From Sphingomonas sp. FARSPH (GTDB taxonomy: Bacteria > Pseudomonadota > Alphaproteobacteria > Sphingomonadales > Sphingomonadaceae): a DNA stretch of 64,000 bases. The stretch is taken from positions 1,665,001 through 1,729,000 of the forward strand of contig NZ_CP029985.1 of the NCBI RefSeq assembly GCF_003355005.1, given 5' to 3'. The notes beneath the pieces were generated by a model that did not search any database, was not told the DNA's origin, and worked only from the letters and a program-made list of their open reading frames with translations. The translations under genes and the position numbers were made by a program. The number at the start of each line of letters is the position of its first letter. The stretch's first letter is position 1. Below are positions 1 to 10,511 of the stretch, piece by piece.

Positions 1-1
1 G

Positions 2-865
2 GCGGTCACGGCGGCCGCGGGCCCCGACCACGGCTTCACCCCACTGATGACCTGCTATCTCACCGATCACAGCGATGCGGCCGAGATCGCGCGCGGCTAC
101 GAGAACGGCACGTTCGCGGCGTGCAAGCTCTATCCCGCGCACGCGACGACCAATTCGGCGCATGGCGTCACCGATATCCTCGCGCTGCGCGACGTGCTGG
201 AGACGATGCAGCGGATCGGCATGCCATTGCTGATCCATGGCGAGGTGACCGATCGCGCGATCGACATCTTCGATCGCGAGGCGGTGTTCCTCGATCGCGT
301 GCTGACGCCGCTGATCGCCGCCTATCCCGCGCTCCGGATCGTGCTCGAGCACATCACCACCGCGGAGGCCGCCGCCTTCGTCGCCGAGGCCGACCATCCG
401 ATCGCCGCGACGATCACGCCGCAGCATCTCATCATTAACCGCAACGCGATCTTCGACGGCGGCCTGCGCCCGCACGCTTATTGCCTGCCCGTCGCCAAGC
501 GCGAGGCGCATCGGCTCGCGGTGCGCCGCGCCGCGGTGTCGGGCAGCGCGCGCTTCTTCCTTGGGACCGACAGCGCGCCGCATGTCGTCGGCGCGAAAGA
601 ATCGGGCTGCGGCTGCGCGGGCATCTACAACGCGCCGTTCGCGCTCGAGGCGTATCTGCAGGTGTTCGACGAGGAAGGCGCGCTCGACCGGTTCGAAGGC
701 TTCGTGTCGGAACATGGCGCGCGCTTCTACGGCCTGCCGCTCAACGAGGGGACGGTGACGCTGGTCCGCGCGCCGGTCGACGTGCCCGCGACGACGGGCA
801 CGGGCGAGACGGCGGTGGTGCCGTTCCTCGCCGGTCAGACGCTCGCGTGGCGGATGGCGGACTGA
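2..865 (+). CDS. pyrC: Dihydroorotase, type II (5' end missing)
   Basis: Dihydroorotase closes carbamoyl-aspartate to dihydroorotate in cytoplasmic pyrimidine synthesis. The window edge cuts off the N-terminus, including the first HxH zinc ligands. The frame is open from base 2 to a TGA at 863-865. Visible family marks are the carboxylated-lysine segment AACKLYPAHATTNS, zinc-ligand regions HGEV and LEHITT, and the substrate and catalytic segment LGTDSAPH. About 287 residues remain of a family norm near 345. The gene is convergent with the DUF1134 gene, with only 18 bases between the two stops, and no terminator hairpin is evident there. The identification is from family motifs and is firm; the true start lies outside the window. 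Confidence 0.95.
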   Translation, partial: AVTAAAGPDHGFTPLMTCYLTDHSDAAEIARGYENGTFAACKLYPAHATTNSAHGVTDILALRDVLETMQRIGMPLLIHGEVTDRAIDIFDREAVFLDRVLTPLIAAYPALRIVLEHITTAEAAAFVAEADHPIAATITPQHLIINRNAIFDGGLRPHAYCLPVAKREAHRLAVRRAAVSGSARFFLGTDSAPHVVGAKESGCGCAGIYNAPFALEAYLQVFDEEGALDRFEGFVSEHGARFYGLPLNEGTVTLVRAPVDVPATTGTGETAVVPFLAGQTLAWRMAD

Positions 866-883
866 AGGCCGCCGGCTGCCCCG

Positions 884-1651
884 TCAGAAGGGTAGCCACT
901 TCGCCTTGTGCGTGAACTTCATATAGCCGACGTTGACGCCGGCGCGATAGCCGACGCCGAGCCGGATCGGGATCAGCACCACGTTGCCGCGGCGCAGATA
1001 GGTCGCGGCGAACCCGCCGACCAGATACAACCGCCCCTCCGCCGCGGGGAAGCGATGGAACAGATCCTCGCTGTCGTAGAGGTTGTAGACGAGAACGAAC
1101 ACCTTGTTCGCATCGCCGCCGACGTCGAAGCCGACCGAGGGACCGGTCCAGTAGACGGGCATCTGCCCCTCCACCTTGTGCGACATGATGCCCGATCCGT
1201 AGCGCAGGCCGACGACGAACGCGCCCGCCGCCTCGCGCCCCGCGATATAGGCGTTGGGGCGGCCCTGTTCCTTCAGCACCTTTTCGAGCAGCCCGGCGAG
1301 CCCCGCCGCGCCCTTGCCGAACACGCCCTCGCCCGCGGCCATCAGGTCTTCGCGCTCGTACGTGGTGTCGGCGCGCTGTGTCGCTTCGGCCCGCGCCTGC
1401 TGCTGCGCGGTCGAGGGATCGGCGGGCGCGGCCGTGGGGTCGGATTGATCGAAACCAGGCTGGGGCTGGGATTGGGGCTGGGCTGGGGACTGGGACGGGG
1501 TCGATCGCGTCGCCTGGCGCGCCGGCGGCGCACGCGTCGCGAGATCGCCATCGATCGCGCGATTGGGATCGATCGTCGCCACCTGCGCGGTGGCGTTGCC
1601 CGCCAGCAGCAGCGCGGCCAGCGCCATGCATCCGATCACCCGCTTCGTCAT
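884..1651 (-). CDS. DUF1134 / EipA-family envelope protein
   Basis: A 255-residue secreted protein. It has a cleavable signal peptide (MTKRVIGCMALAALLLAG, cleavage likely after NATAQ), then a Pro/Gln-rich low-complexity stretch (about residues 25-95), then a C-terminal DUF1134 domain with glycine-rich beta segments such as YWTGPSVGFDVGGDANKVF. DUF1134 proteins such as EipA of Brucella and Caulobacter are periplasmic and needed for envelope integrity; their exact biochemistry is unknown. The ATG at 1651 was chosen because it begins a proper signal peptide and follows GAGGGGCACGGA. The frame stays open further upstream but runs through the tRNA gene, so longer versions are not real. It is monocistronic and convergent with pyrC. 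Confidence 0.88.
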   Translation of the reverse strand: MTKRVIGCMALAALLLAGNATAQVATIDPNRAIDGDLATRAPPARQATRSTPSQSPAQPQSQPQPGFDQSDPTAAPADPSTAQQQARAEATQRADTTYEREDLMAAGEGVFGKGAAGLAGLLEKVLKEQGRPNAYIAGREAAGAFVVGLRYGSGIMSHKVEGQMPVYWTGPSVGFDVGGDANKVFVLVYNLYDSEDLFHRFPAAEGRLYLVGGFAATYLRRGNVVLIPIRLGVGYRAGVNVGYMKFTHKAKWLPF

Positions 1652-1766
1652 TCCGTGCCCCTCGTCAGCCCCGTCGTCCGCCGGGTTAACCACTCGCGCG
1701 CTTGCGGGGCAATGAACGAAGTGCCGGACGGGGGCGAATTTGCGCCCGATCATCGGCAACACCCGG

Positions 1767-1795
1767 TTGATCCCCCGAAATACCGCCGCTATAGC
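1767..1795 (+). promoter_or_regulatory. Probable sigma-70 type promoter of tRNA-Ser
   Basis: TTGATC at 1767-1772 and TATAGC at 1790-1795 are separated by exactly 17 bases and lie 18 bases before the tRNA 5' end. This would start transcription near 1802. The hexamers match the consensus at four of six positions each. The assignment is inferred from spacing and position only. Confidence 0.5.
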
Positions 1796-1813
1796 CGCGA
1801 TCCTGCCGCATCC

Positions 1814-1903
1814 GGAGACGTGGGTGAGTGGCTGAAACCAACGCTTTGCTAAAGCGTCGTACGGGAAACCGTACCGAGGGTTCGAATCCCTCCGTCTCCG
1901 CCA
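1814..1903 (+). tRNA. tRNA-Ser (anticodon GCT)
   Basis: This 90-base gene folds as a class II tRNA. The acceptor stem GGAGACG pairs with CGTCTCC, followed by discriminator G and an encoded CCA at 1901-1903. The anticodon arm is ACGCT-TTGCTAA-AGCGT with anticodon GCT (reads AGC/AGT serine codons). A long variable arm and the TTCGAATC T-loop are present, as expected for tRNA-Ser. No integrase, attachment-site duplicate or phage gene follows its 3' end. The 295 bases from 1904 to the next gene carry no recognisable gene or strong hairpin. Confidence 0.97.
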
Positions 1904-2198
1904 GCCGATGATCCGACGATATCCGGCGCTGGCCCGCGATCCGAAAACCTGGACGGTCCAGCTCGCCGCGCCAAGGCCCAATCTTGATGACGCGCCGGGC
2001 GCGATGAGCGATCGCGGCGAATCCGTCACCGAACCCGGTGACGCCGCGCGCCGTCGCCGGCGGCGAAAAAAGCGGCCGCTATATGCCAGCGCTATGCGAA
2101 TCATCGGAATCGCTCTCGAATTGCAACGCACGCCGGGCCTAATCGCGCTCCCCTGAAGCGGATCGTCATGGGGCGATCGCTCCTCAAGGGGTGCAAGA

Positions 2199-3077
2199 AT
2201 GAAGTTTTGCCAAGCCGTCGCCGCCGCCGTGGTTCTCGCGCTGCCGGTTGTCGCGCACGCGCAGTCCGCGCCTCCGGGCAAGAGCGAGGCTGCGACCGAT
2301 ACGCCGCCGCCGCCGGCGCTCACGATCAGCGGCTCGGCCGCGATCGTGTCGGATTACCGTCTGCGCGGCATCTCGCAGAGCGACGAGCACATGGCCGTCC
2401 AGGCGGGCATCACCGTCGCGCACGACAGCGGCTTCTACGTCGGCACCTGGGCCTCGAACCTTGCCGGCTGGGGCACGTTCGGCGGCGCGAACATGGAGCT
2501 CGACCTGATCGGCGGCTACAAGACCAGGGTGTCGCCGACCGGCACGCTCGACGTCGGCCTGACCTGGTACATGTATCCCGGCGGCGCGTCGAAGACCGAC
2601 TATGCCGAACCCTATGCGAAGCTGTCCGGCACGGCCGGCCCGGTGTCGTTGACCGCAGGCGCCGCTTATGCCCCCAAGCAGCAGGCGATCGGCAAATGGT
2701 ACGACAACGGCGCCAGCGCGGCGCGTGGGGTCTACGATCATCCCGGCGCGAAGAGCGACAACCTGTATCTGTGGGGTGACGGCGCCGCCGCGATCCACGG
2801 CACGCCCTTCACCGCCAAGGCGCACATCGGCCACAGCTGGGGCATGGACGGGCTCGGACCCAACGCCACGGCGCCGACGCCGACCGGCGCATACTGGGAC
2901 TGGTCGCTGGGCGCCGACACGACGTACCGCAACCTGACGCTGGGCCTGTCGTGGGTCGACACCAGCATTTCCGACCGCGACGCCGCCTATCTGCGGCCGA
3001 GCTTCAGCAAGGGCCAGGACGGCACCGGCAACATCGCCGGAAGCACCCTCCTCGCCACGCTGACCGCGGCATTCTGA
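2199..3077 (+). CDS. TorF-family putative porin (first gene of kdp cluster)
   Basis: A 292-residue outer-membrane protein. The signal peptide (MKFCQAVAAAVVLALPVVAHA, cleavage before QSAPP) is followed by the TorF/Gcw_chp family hallmark SDYRLRGISQSDEH near residue 50 and alternating beta strands ending in aromatic F, as outer-membrane barrels do. The family (TIGR02001-like) is thought to form porins, but the solute is not established. Only 16 bases separate its stop from the next small ORF and the kdp genes follow directly, so it is probably co-transcribed with them. It may admit cations under potassium starvation; that role is inferred from context only. The ATG follows CTCAAGGGGTGCAAGA. Confidence 0.85.
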   Translation: MKFCQAVAAAVVLALPVVAHAQSAPPGKSEAATDTPPPPALTISGSAAIVSDYRLRGISQSDEHMAVQAGITVAHDSGFYVGTWASNLAGWGTFGGANMELDLIGGYKTRVSPTGTLDVGLTWYMYPGGASKTDYAEPYAKLSGTAGPVSLTAGAAYAPKQQAIGKWYDNGASAARGVYDHPGAKSDNLYLWGDGAAAIHGTPFTAKAHIGHSWGMDGLGPNATAPTPTGAYWDWSLGADTTYRNLTLGLSWVDTSISDRDAAYLRPSFSKGQDGTGNIAGSTLLATLTAAF

Positions 3078-3093
3078 TCGTTGGAGGATGGCA

Positions 3094-3177
3094 ATGCAGG
3101 ATCTGGTCTGGATCGCGATCATCATCGGGCTCGTCGCGCTCACGCTCGCCTTCGCCCGTCTTTGCGACAACGCATAA
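3094..3177 (+). CDS. 27-residue membrane microprotein upstream of kdpF
   Basis: This encodes a 27-residue peptide beginning MQDLVWIAIIIGLVALTLAF and ending RLCDNA. It is almost wholly one predicted transmembrane helix with a short charged C-terminus. The ATG at 3094 sits six bases after a GGAGG Shine-Dalgarno; an in-frame ATG at 3088 abuts that motif and is unlikely. It lies between the TorF porin and kdpF, 13 bases before the kdpF start codon. Similar tiny helices are seen before kdp genes in other proteobacteria, but I know of no assigned function. By analogy with KdpF it may stabilise or modulate the Kdp complex. Its length makes similarity evidence weak; the ribosome site and position support it. 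Confidence 0.6.
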   Translation: MQDLVWIAIIIGLVALTLAFARLCDNA

Positions 3178-3190
3178 GGGAGACCCGGCG

Positions 3191-3280
3191 ATGACGCTCG
3201 ACCTCTGGCTGGCGGCGCTGACCGCATTTGGCCTTCTTGTCTATCTCGTGGCGGTGCTGATCCGCCCCGAACGCTTCTGA
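3191..3280 (+). CDS. kdpF: KdpF, small subunit of the K+-transporting ATPase
   Basis: This 29-residue single-helix peptide begins MTLDLWLAALTAFGLLVYLV and ends AVLIRPERF. Length and the terminal L-x-R-P-E-R/K-F signature match KdpF, which binds and stabilises the KdpABC complex in the inner membrane. It starts with ATG at 3191 after GGGAGACCCGGCG and stops 12 bases before kdpA, inside the same operon. The family match rests on the C-terminal motif and on gene order, which is decisive for such a short protein. Confidence 0.93.
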   Translation: MTLDLWLAALTAFGLLVYLVAVLIRPERF

Positions 3281-3292
3281 GGGAGGCGATCC

Positions 3293-5011
3293 ATGACACT
3301 CCAGGGCTGGTTCCTGATCCTCCTGTTCGTCGGCATCCTGCTGGCGCTCACCAAACCGATGGGGCTGTGGCTCCATACGCTCTACGAAGGCCGGCGGACG
3401 CCGCTGCACGGCGTGCTGGGCCCGATCGAACGCGGCTTCTACAGGCTCTCCGGCATCGATCCGGCGGCCGAGCAGAGCTGGCGCCGCTACGCCGTCCACA
3501 TGCTGCTGTTCAACGTGGCGCTGCTGATCCTGACCTATGCCGTGCTGAGGCTCCAGGGCGTGCTGCCGGGCAATCCGCAGGGTCTGGCGGGCCTGTCGCC
3601 GGATCTCGCCTTCAACACCGCGGTCAGCTTCACCACCAACACCAACTGGCAGAGCTACAGCGGCGAAAGCACCATGTCGAACCTCAGCCAGATGCTGGGG
3701 CTGACCATCCACAACTTCCTGTCGGCCGCGACGGGGATCGCGCTCGCCTTTGCCCTGTTCCGCGGTTTCGCGCGGCGCGAGGCCCTGAAGAACGGGATGG
3801 GGGCGATCGGCAATTTCTGGGCCGACGTCACGCGGATCACGCTGTACCTGCTGCTGCCGCTGTGCATCGTCTACACTGTCTTCCTGATCGCCAGCGGCGT
3901 GCCGCAGACGATGGCGGGCGTCGTCAACGTCCAGACGCTGGAAGGCGCGAAACAGGCGCTGCTGCTGGGGCCGGTCGCCAGCCAGGAAGCGATCAAGATG
4001 CTCGGCACCAACGGCGGCGGCTTCTTCAACGCCAACAGCGCCCACCCGTTCGAAAACCCGACCGCGCTGGTCGATTTCGCGCAGATGCTGTCGATCTTCG
4101 TCATCGGTTTCGGCCTGACCTGGACGTTCGGCAAGGCCGTCGGCAACACGCGTCAGGGCTGGGCGATCCTGTCGGCGATGGTGATCCTATTCCTCGCCGG
4201 CGTGACGGTCACCTATTGGCAGGAAGCGGCAGGCAACCCGATCCTTCACCATGTCGGCGTCGCCGGGGGCAATATGGAGGGCAAGGAGGTGCGCTTCGGC
4301 ATCGCCGCCTCCGCCCTGTTCTCGGTCGTGACCACGGCGGCATCGTGCGGCGCGGTCAATGCCATGCACGACAGCTTCACCGCGCTCGGCGGCATGATCC
4401 CGCTGTTCAACATCCAGCTGGGCGAGGTCGTGGTCGGCGGCGTCGGTGCGGGCATCTACGGCTTCCTGCTGTTCGCCATCCTGGCGGTGTTCGTCGCGGG
4501 CCTGATGGTCGGGCGCACGCCGGAATATGTCGGCAAGAAAATCGAGAGCCGCGAGGTGAAGCTCGCCGTGCTCGCCATCGCGGTGCTGCCGCTGCTCATC
4601 CTGGGGCTGACCGCCTTGTCGTCGGTGCTGCAGCAGGGTCTCGCCGGACCGCTCAACAAGGGGCCGCACGGCTTCAGCGAAATCCTGTACGCCTTCACCA
4701 GCGCGGTGGGGAACAACGGGTCCGCCTTCGCGGGGCTCACCGCCAACACGCCCTATTACAATGGGCTGCTCGGGATCGCGATGTGGGGCGGTCGATTCTT
4801 CATCATCGTGCCGATGCTGGCGATCGCCGGCAGCCTCGCGGCGAAGAAGTACACGCCTGAAAGCGCCGGCTCGTTCCCGACCACCGGGGGCCTGTGGGTC
4901 GGACTGCTCGTCGGCATCGTGCTGATCCTGGGCGGCCTCACCTTCCTGCCGAGCCTCGCGCTCGGTCCCATCGCCGATCATCTCGCGATGATCCGCGGCC
5001 AGCTGTTCTGA
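3293..5011 (+). CDS. kdpA: Potassium-transporting ATPase subunit A
   Basis: KdpA is the potassium-binding and channel-like subunit of the high-affinity KdpFABC P-type ATPase in the inner membrane. The 572-residue product (E. coli about 557) is polytopic and shows the repeated selectivity-filter loops, including TNTNWQSYSGE near residue 118 and GTNGGGFFNANSAHPFENPT near residue 237. The ATG follows GAGGGAGGCGATCC. It lies 12 bases after kdpF and 12 bases before kdpB. All four filter-type loops appear intact, so the subunit should be functional. Confidence 0.97.
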   Translation: MTLQGWFLILLFVGILLALTKPMGLWLHTLYEGRRTPLHGVLGPIERGFYRLSGIDPAAEQSWRRYAVHMLLFNVALLILTYAVLRLQGVLPGNPQGLAGLSPDLAFNTAVSFTTNTNWQSYSGESTMSNLSQMLGLTIHNFLSAATGIALAFALFRGFARREALKNGMGAIGNFWADVTRITLYLLLPLCIVYTVFLIASGVPQTMAGVVNVQTLEGAKQALLLGPVASQEAIKMLGTNGGGFFNANSAHPFENPTALVDFAQMLSIFVIGFGLTWTFGKAVGNTRQGWAILSAMVILFLAGVTVTYWQEAAGNPILHHVGVAGGNMEGKEVRFGIAASALFSVVTTAASCGAVNAMHDSFTALGGMIPLFNIQLGEVVVGGVGAGIYGFLLFAILAVFVAGLMVGRTPEYVGKKIESREVKLAVLAIAVLPLLILGLTALSSVLQQGLAGPLNKGPHGFSEILYAFTSAVGNNGSAFAGLTANTPYYNGLLGIAMWGGRFFIIVPMLAIAGSLAAKKYTPESAGSFPTTGGLWVGLLVGIVLILGGLTFLPSLALGPIADHLAMIRGQLF

Positions 5012-5023
5012 TCGGGGGCCACC

Positions 5024-7072
<2,049 letters not shown>

Positions 7073-7083
7073 GGATCAAGAAA

Positions 7084-7683
7084 ATGGGCAAGGATTTCTC
7101 TTCCGCGCTGCGCCCCGCGATCGTCATGACGATCCTGTTCGCCGCGCTTCTCGGGCTCGCCTATCCGCTGGCGATGACCGGCATCGGTCAGGCCGTCTTC
7201 CCCGGCCAGGCCAATGGCAGCCTGGTCCGCGACACCGGGGGCAAGGTGATCGGTTCGACGGTCGTCGGCCAGGCCTTCGTCGCCGACCGCTATTTCCAGA
7301 CGCGCCCCTCGGCCGCCGGCAAGGGCTATGACGGCCTCAATTCGTCCGGCTCGAACTTCGGCCCGACGAGCAAGGCGCTGGTGGATCGGGTGAAGGCCGA
7401 CATCGCGAAGCGGCGCAGCGAGGGCGTCGCCGGCGCACTGCCCGCGGATCTCGTCACGGCGAGCGGCTCGGGCCTCGATCCCGATCTGTCGCCCGACGCG
7501 GCGTGGGCACAGGCGCCCCGGGTCGCGCGGGTGCGGGGCGTTTCGATCGATCGCATCCGCGCGCTCGTCAGCCAGAACGTGGAGACGTCGCTGTTCGGCG
7601 ATCCGCACGTCAACGTCCTGGCGCTCAACCGGGCGCTGGATGCGCTGCAGCCCGTTCCCGCCTTCGCCACACCGGCGCGCTGA
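7084..7683 (+). CDS. kdpC: Potassium-transporting ATPase subunit C
   Basis: KdpC is the small single-helix subunit that assists assembly and nucleotide binding of the Kdp pump. The 199-residue product has one N-terminal membrane helix (AIVMTILFAALLGLAYPLAMT) and a periplasmic domain with the conserved segments YFQTRPSAAG and SGSNFGPTS, SGSGLDPDLSP, and VARVRGVS near the C-terminus. Start ATG 7084 is 11 bases after kdpB. The reading frame is open far upstream inside kdpB, but that part is antisense-free shadow; the KdpC homology begins at this ATG. No kdpD or kdpE follows, which is unusual. Confidence 0.97.
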   Translation: MGKDFSSALRPAIVMTILFAALLGLAYPLAMTGIGQAVFPGQANGSLVRDTGGKVIGSTVVGQAFVADRYFQTRPSAAGKGYDGLNSSGSNFGPTSKALVDRVKADIAKRRSEGVAGALPADLVTASGSGLDPDLSPDAAWAQAPRVARVRGVSIDRIRALVSQNVETSLFGDPHVNVLALNRALDALQPVPAFATPAR

Positions 7684-7763
7684 CGCGGCCTGCCGGCCCC
7701 GACACCATGTCGGGCCGATAGCCGGAGCATCACGACGAGGACAAGGACGACGAGGGTAAGGGC

Positions 7764-8018
7764 ATGGCGGCATGGCATCGGTCGCGGCGCGCCGACATCG
7801 GTCTACGCGCCGCGGGGCTTCTTCTCTGCTGGGTAAGCTACCGCGCGATCCTGGGGCTGGTGGCGCTGCATCTGCCGACCCAGCGGGCCGGCATCCTGGC
7901 CTATGCCCTCGCCCTGACCGGCTTCGCAAGCGCGAGCGCCGGCAGCGCACTCGCCCTCGTCGGGCGTCACCTGTTCGATCGGATCGAGGTCGGCCCCCGC
8001 TGGCGGCGATCCGGTTGA
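7764..8018 (+). CDS. Small membrane protein of unknown function after kdpC
   Basis: This encodes 84 residues with two probable membrane helices (about residues 13-35 and 44-66), the second Ala/Gly/Ser-rich, and a basic C-terminus ending VGPRWRRSG. The ATG follows GAGGGTAAGGGC, a good ribosome site. It is 80 bases downstream of kdpC on the same strand and convergent with the exporter gene that ends at 8086. I do not recognise a family. It could be the last gene of the kdp operon. It is supported by the ribosome site, the plausible helix pattern and the absence of a better frame; a spurious call is possible. Confidence 0.5.
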   Translation: MAAWHRSRRADIGLRAAGLLLCWVSYRAILGLVALHLPTQRAGILAYALALTGFASASAGSALALVGRHLFDRIEVGPRWRRSG

Positions 8019-8085
8019 ACCCGGCGCGTCCGCGGGAAAGCGACATCATAATCCTTTGCCATGCGACCGGCATTCCGGTCGTCGC

Positions 8086-8985
8086 TCAGGCCACCGTTGG
8101 CGGTGCGTCGTGGTGGTGGTCTTCGCCGAGCACGACGGCAAGGCTGCCGAGGATAATGAGCACGCCGCCCGCGGCCAGCGCTGCGGTCAGGCGGTCACCG
8201 AACAGCGCGACGCCGATGATCGCGCCCATCAGCGGTTCGATGTTGATGAACACGCCCGCGCTGGCGCTGCCGACCCGCGAGGAGCCATATTGCCATGCCG
8301 CCGTGGCGAGCATCGTCGAGAGCAGCCCCTGCCCGACGATGCCGGCCCAGGCGCCGACGCTGAGGTCGAGGCGCGGCGCGCCGTGCATCGCGAGCGAGAT
8401 CGGCAGGATCGCGAGCGCGGCGACGATCACCGTCACCGCCGGCATCGCGAGCGGCGCGCGCACCGTCGGCGCGCCCTTCAGCGCATAGAACCAGCCGAGG
8501 AACAGCAGCAGCGAGGCGAGGGAGAGCAGCACGCCCGCGAGCGACCCCGCGCCGCCCGGATCGCCCGCGATCAGCACCGCGCCCAGCGTCGCGGCCGCGA
8601 CGCCGGCCCAGCTTTTCGCGGTCGTCCGCTCGCCGAGCAGGCGCGCCGATACCGCGATCAGCGCGGGCATCGCGCCGACCAGCAGCGCGGCGAGCGTCAC
8701 GCTGACCCGTGCCAGGCCTTCGAACTGGACGAGGAAGCCGAGCGCGTAGAGCGATCCGGCAAGGAGGACCGCGGGCGAGGCGAACAGCGCCCGCGCCTCG
8801 CGCCCCAGCACGAACGGCAGGGCGGCGACCGCGGCGACGGCGAAGCGCAGCAGCACCATGTGCGCGGGCGTCGTCTCGCGCAGCGCGAGCTTGCCGAGCG
8901 GAAAGCCGAGGCCCCAGCATATCCCCGCAAGGATCAGGGCGAGGAAGGCGTTGCGCCGGATCGTGCGGCGCGCGGATACCGTCAT
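8086..8985 (-). CDS. DMT-superfamily (EamA) transporter
   Basis: A 299-residue inner-membrane protein with about ten helices arranged as two EamA repeats, of the drug/metabolite transporter superfamily. Typical features are the start of helix 1 (ICWGLGFPLGKLAL), VLLRFAVAA in helix 2, and the second repeat with PLMGAIIGVALFGDRL. EamA proteins mostly export metabolites or amino acids; the substrate cannot be read from sequence. The ATG at 8985 follows GGAGCCCCTTTCC. The open frame extends upstream to 9198, but that part crosses a repeat-like palindrome (9067-9095) and is not coding. The His-rich tail EDHHHD is notable. Confidence 0.85.
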   Translation of the reverse strand: MTVSARRTIRRNAFLALILAGICWGLGFPLGKLALRETTPAHMVLLRFAVAAVAALPFVLGREARALFASPAVLLAGSLYALGFLVQFEGLARVSVTLAALLVGAMPALIAVSARLLGERTTAKSWAGVAAATLGAVLIAGDPGGAGSLAGVLLSLASLLLFLGWFYALKGAPTVRAPLAMPAVTVIVAALAILPISLAMHGAPRLDLSVGAWAGIVGQGLLSTMLATAAWQYGSSRVGSASAGVFINIEPLMGAIIGVALFGDRLTAALAAGGVLIILGSLAVVLGEDHHHDAPPTVA

Positions 8986-9066
8986 GGAAAGGGGCTCCGT
9001 TATCTCGCGTTTGTCCGCCGCCCGAAGCGCCGGGGGCCTTGCGTCGTCGTGCACTGTCGCACGGAA

Positions 9067-9095
9067 GCGGGACCCCGGGTCAAGCCCGGGGTGAC
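9067..9095. repeat. REP-like palindrome, GGGACCCCGG type
   Basis: The short inverted repeat GGACCCCGGG-TCAAG-CCCGGGGT with flanking GCG and GAC lies between two divergent genes. The same sequence with two base differences recurs at 16222-16250. It can form a hairpin in either strand. It is most likely a dispersed extragenic palindrome of the kind frequent in sphingomonads. Confidence 0.7.
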
Positions 9096-9211
9096 GGGGC
9101 ACCGCTCGCTGGAGCCCGCGACAGGGGATCGAGGCCGCCCGCGACGGCGGCTTTACCCGGCCCACGCATTTCTTGTGCCCGGCACGGGCATGGGGCACCT
9201 ACACCGCGGTG

Positions 9212-10501
9212 ATGACCGAATCGGCCCGTTTCCGCATGCCCCCGTTCGGGGTCCAGGTGTTCGTCGGCATGGGCGTCGGCCTGATGCTCGGCTTCGTCGC
9301 GCGCAGCACCGGGGTCGCCGGGCTGGCGGAGGGGCTGCGCATCGTCGGCGACCTGTTCGTGCAATTGCTGAAGGCGCTGGTCATCCCGCTCGTCTTCACC
9401 GCGATCGTCGCATCGATCGCGGCGCTGCGCGATCTCAACAATGCCGCGCGGCTGGTCGCGGGCACGTTCGTCTGGTTCGCGATCAGCGCGCTGATCGCGG
9501 TCAGCATCGGGCTGGCGCTCGGCGCCCTGCTGCAGCCGGGCGTCCATGCCGGGGTCAGCGCGGCAAGCGCGGTGCGGCCCGATACGGCGGGCTCGTGGCT
9601 CGATTTCCTGCGCGGGCTGGTGCCGGTCAACATTCTGGGATTGGAGGCGTCGACCAGTCTGAAGGATGGCGCGGCAACGACCAAACTGTCGTTCAACGTG
9701 CTGCAGCTGATCGTCGCCGCGGTCGCGATCGGCGTCGCGGCGGTGCGCGTCGGCGAGGCGGGGGCGCCGTTCCTCGCCTTCAACGCGTCGGCGCTGGCGA
9801 TCTTCCGCCGCATCCTGCGCTGGGTGGTGCGGCTGACCCCCATTGGCACCGGCGCGCTGCTCGGCAGCGCGGTCGTGCGCTACGGCTGGCAGTCGCTGTC
9901 CGCGCTCGGCACCTTTGCGATCGCCGTCTACATCGGCTTGGCGCTGGTGCTGTTCGTCGTCTACCCGCTGCTGATGCTGGCGAACGGGATCAGTCCGCGG
10001 CGCTTCTTCGCCGCCGCCTGGCCCGCGATCCAGCTCGGCTTCGTCTCGCGCTCGTCGATCGCGACCCTGCCGGTCACCGAAGAGGTGGTCGAACAGCGCC
10101 TTGGCGTGCCGCGCAGCTACGCGGCCTTTGCCGTGCCCTTCGCCGCGACGACGAAGATGGACGGATGCGCCGCCATCTATCCGGCGATCGCGGCTTTGTT
10201 CGTCGCGCAATATTACGGCATCCCGCTGCACGGCGTCGATTACCTGCTGATCGTGATGGTGTCGGTGCTCGGCTCGGCGGCGACCGCGGGGCTGACCGGC
10301 GCGCTGGTCATGCTGACGCTGACGCTGTCGACGCTCGGTTTGCCGCTGGAGGGCGCGGGCCTGTTGCTCGCGATCGACCCGATCCTCGACATGGGGCGCA
10401 CGGCGGTCAATGTCGCGGGCCAGGCGCTGATCCCGACGATCGTCGCCAAGCGGCAGGGGATGCTGGGCGAGACGCAGGGCGGCGCGCTCGCCGCCGCCTA
10501 G
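9212..10501 (+). CDS. Dicarboxylate/amino acid:cation symporter (DAACS family)
   Basis: A 429-residue polytopic inner-membrane protein of the DAACS/GltP-DctA family, which imports C4-dicarboxylates or acidic amino acids with H+ or Na+. Evidence is the serine-rich motif region FVSRSSIATLPVT, the helix-7 region KMDGCAAIYPAIAALFVAQ, and the C-terminal DPILDMGRTAVNVAGQAL, which contains the conserved D-x-x-R-T-x-x-N-V. The ATG at 9212 precedes TESARFRMPPF; an upstream GTG/TTG extension has no support. Which substrate is used cannot be decided, because the DctA and GltP types differ in few residues. It stands alone, convergent with an FMN reductase gene 10 bases away. Confidence 0.9.
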   Translation: MTESARFRMPPFGVQVFVGMGVGLMLGFVARSTGVAGLAEGLRIVGDLFVQLLKALVIPLVFTAIVASIAALRDLNNAARLVAGTFVWFAISALIAVSIGLALGALLQPGVHAGVSAASAVRPDTAGSWLDFLRGLVPVNILGLEASTSLKDGAATTKLSFNVLQLIVAAVAIGVAAVRVGEAGAPFLAFNASALAIFRRILRWVVRLTPIGTGALLGSAVVRYGWQSLSALGTFAIAVYIGLALVLFVVYPLLMLANGISPRRFFAAAWPAIQLGFVSRSSIATLPVTEEVVEQRLGVPRSYAAFAVPFAATTKMDGCAAIYPAIAALFVAQYYGIPLHGVDYLLIVMVSVLGSAATAGLTGALVMLTLTLSTLGLPLEGAGLLLAIDPILDMGRTAVNVAGQALIPTIVAKRQGMLGETQGGALAAA

Positions 10502-10511
10502 CCCGTGCCGA

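Noticed and set aside
1904..2198. A tRNA-linked integration site or riboswitch upstream of the kdp cluster
   Set aside because: No integrase, att-like duplication of the tRNA end, or known riboswitch core was visible.
884..2323. A long frame upstream of the DUF1134 gene
   Set aside because: It would run through the tRNA-Ser gene and has no signal peptide at its start. The conserved protein begins at 1651.
8065..8080. GACCGG-CATT-CCGGTC as a terminator between the 84-residue ORF and the EamA gene
   Set aside because: The stem is only six bases with no U-tract, so it is not distinguishable from chance in this GC-rich sequence.
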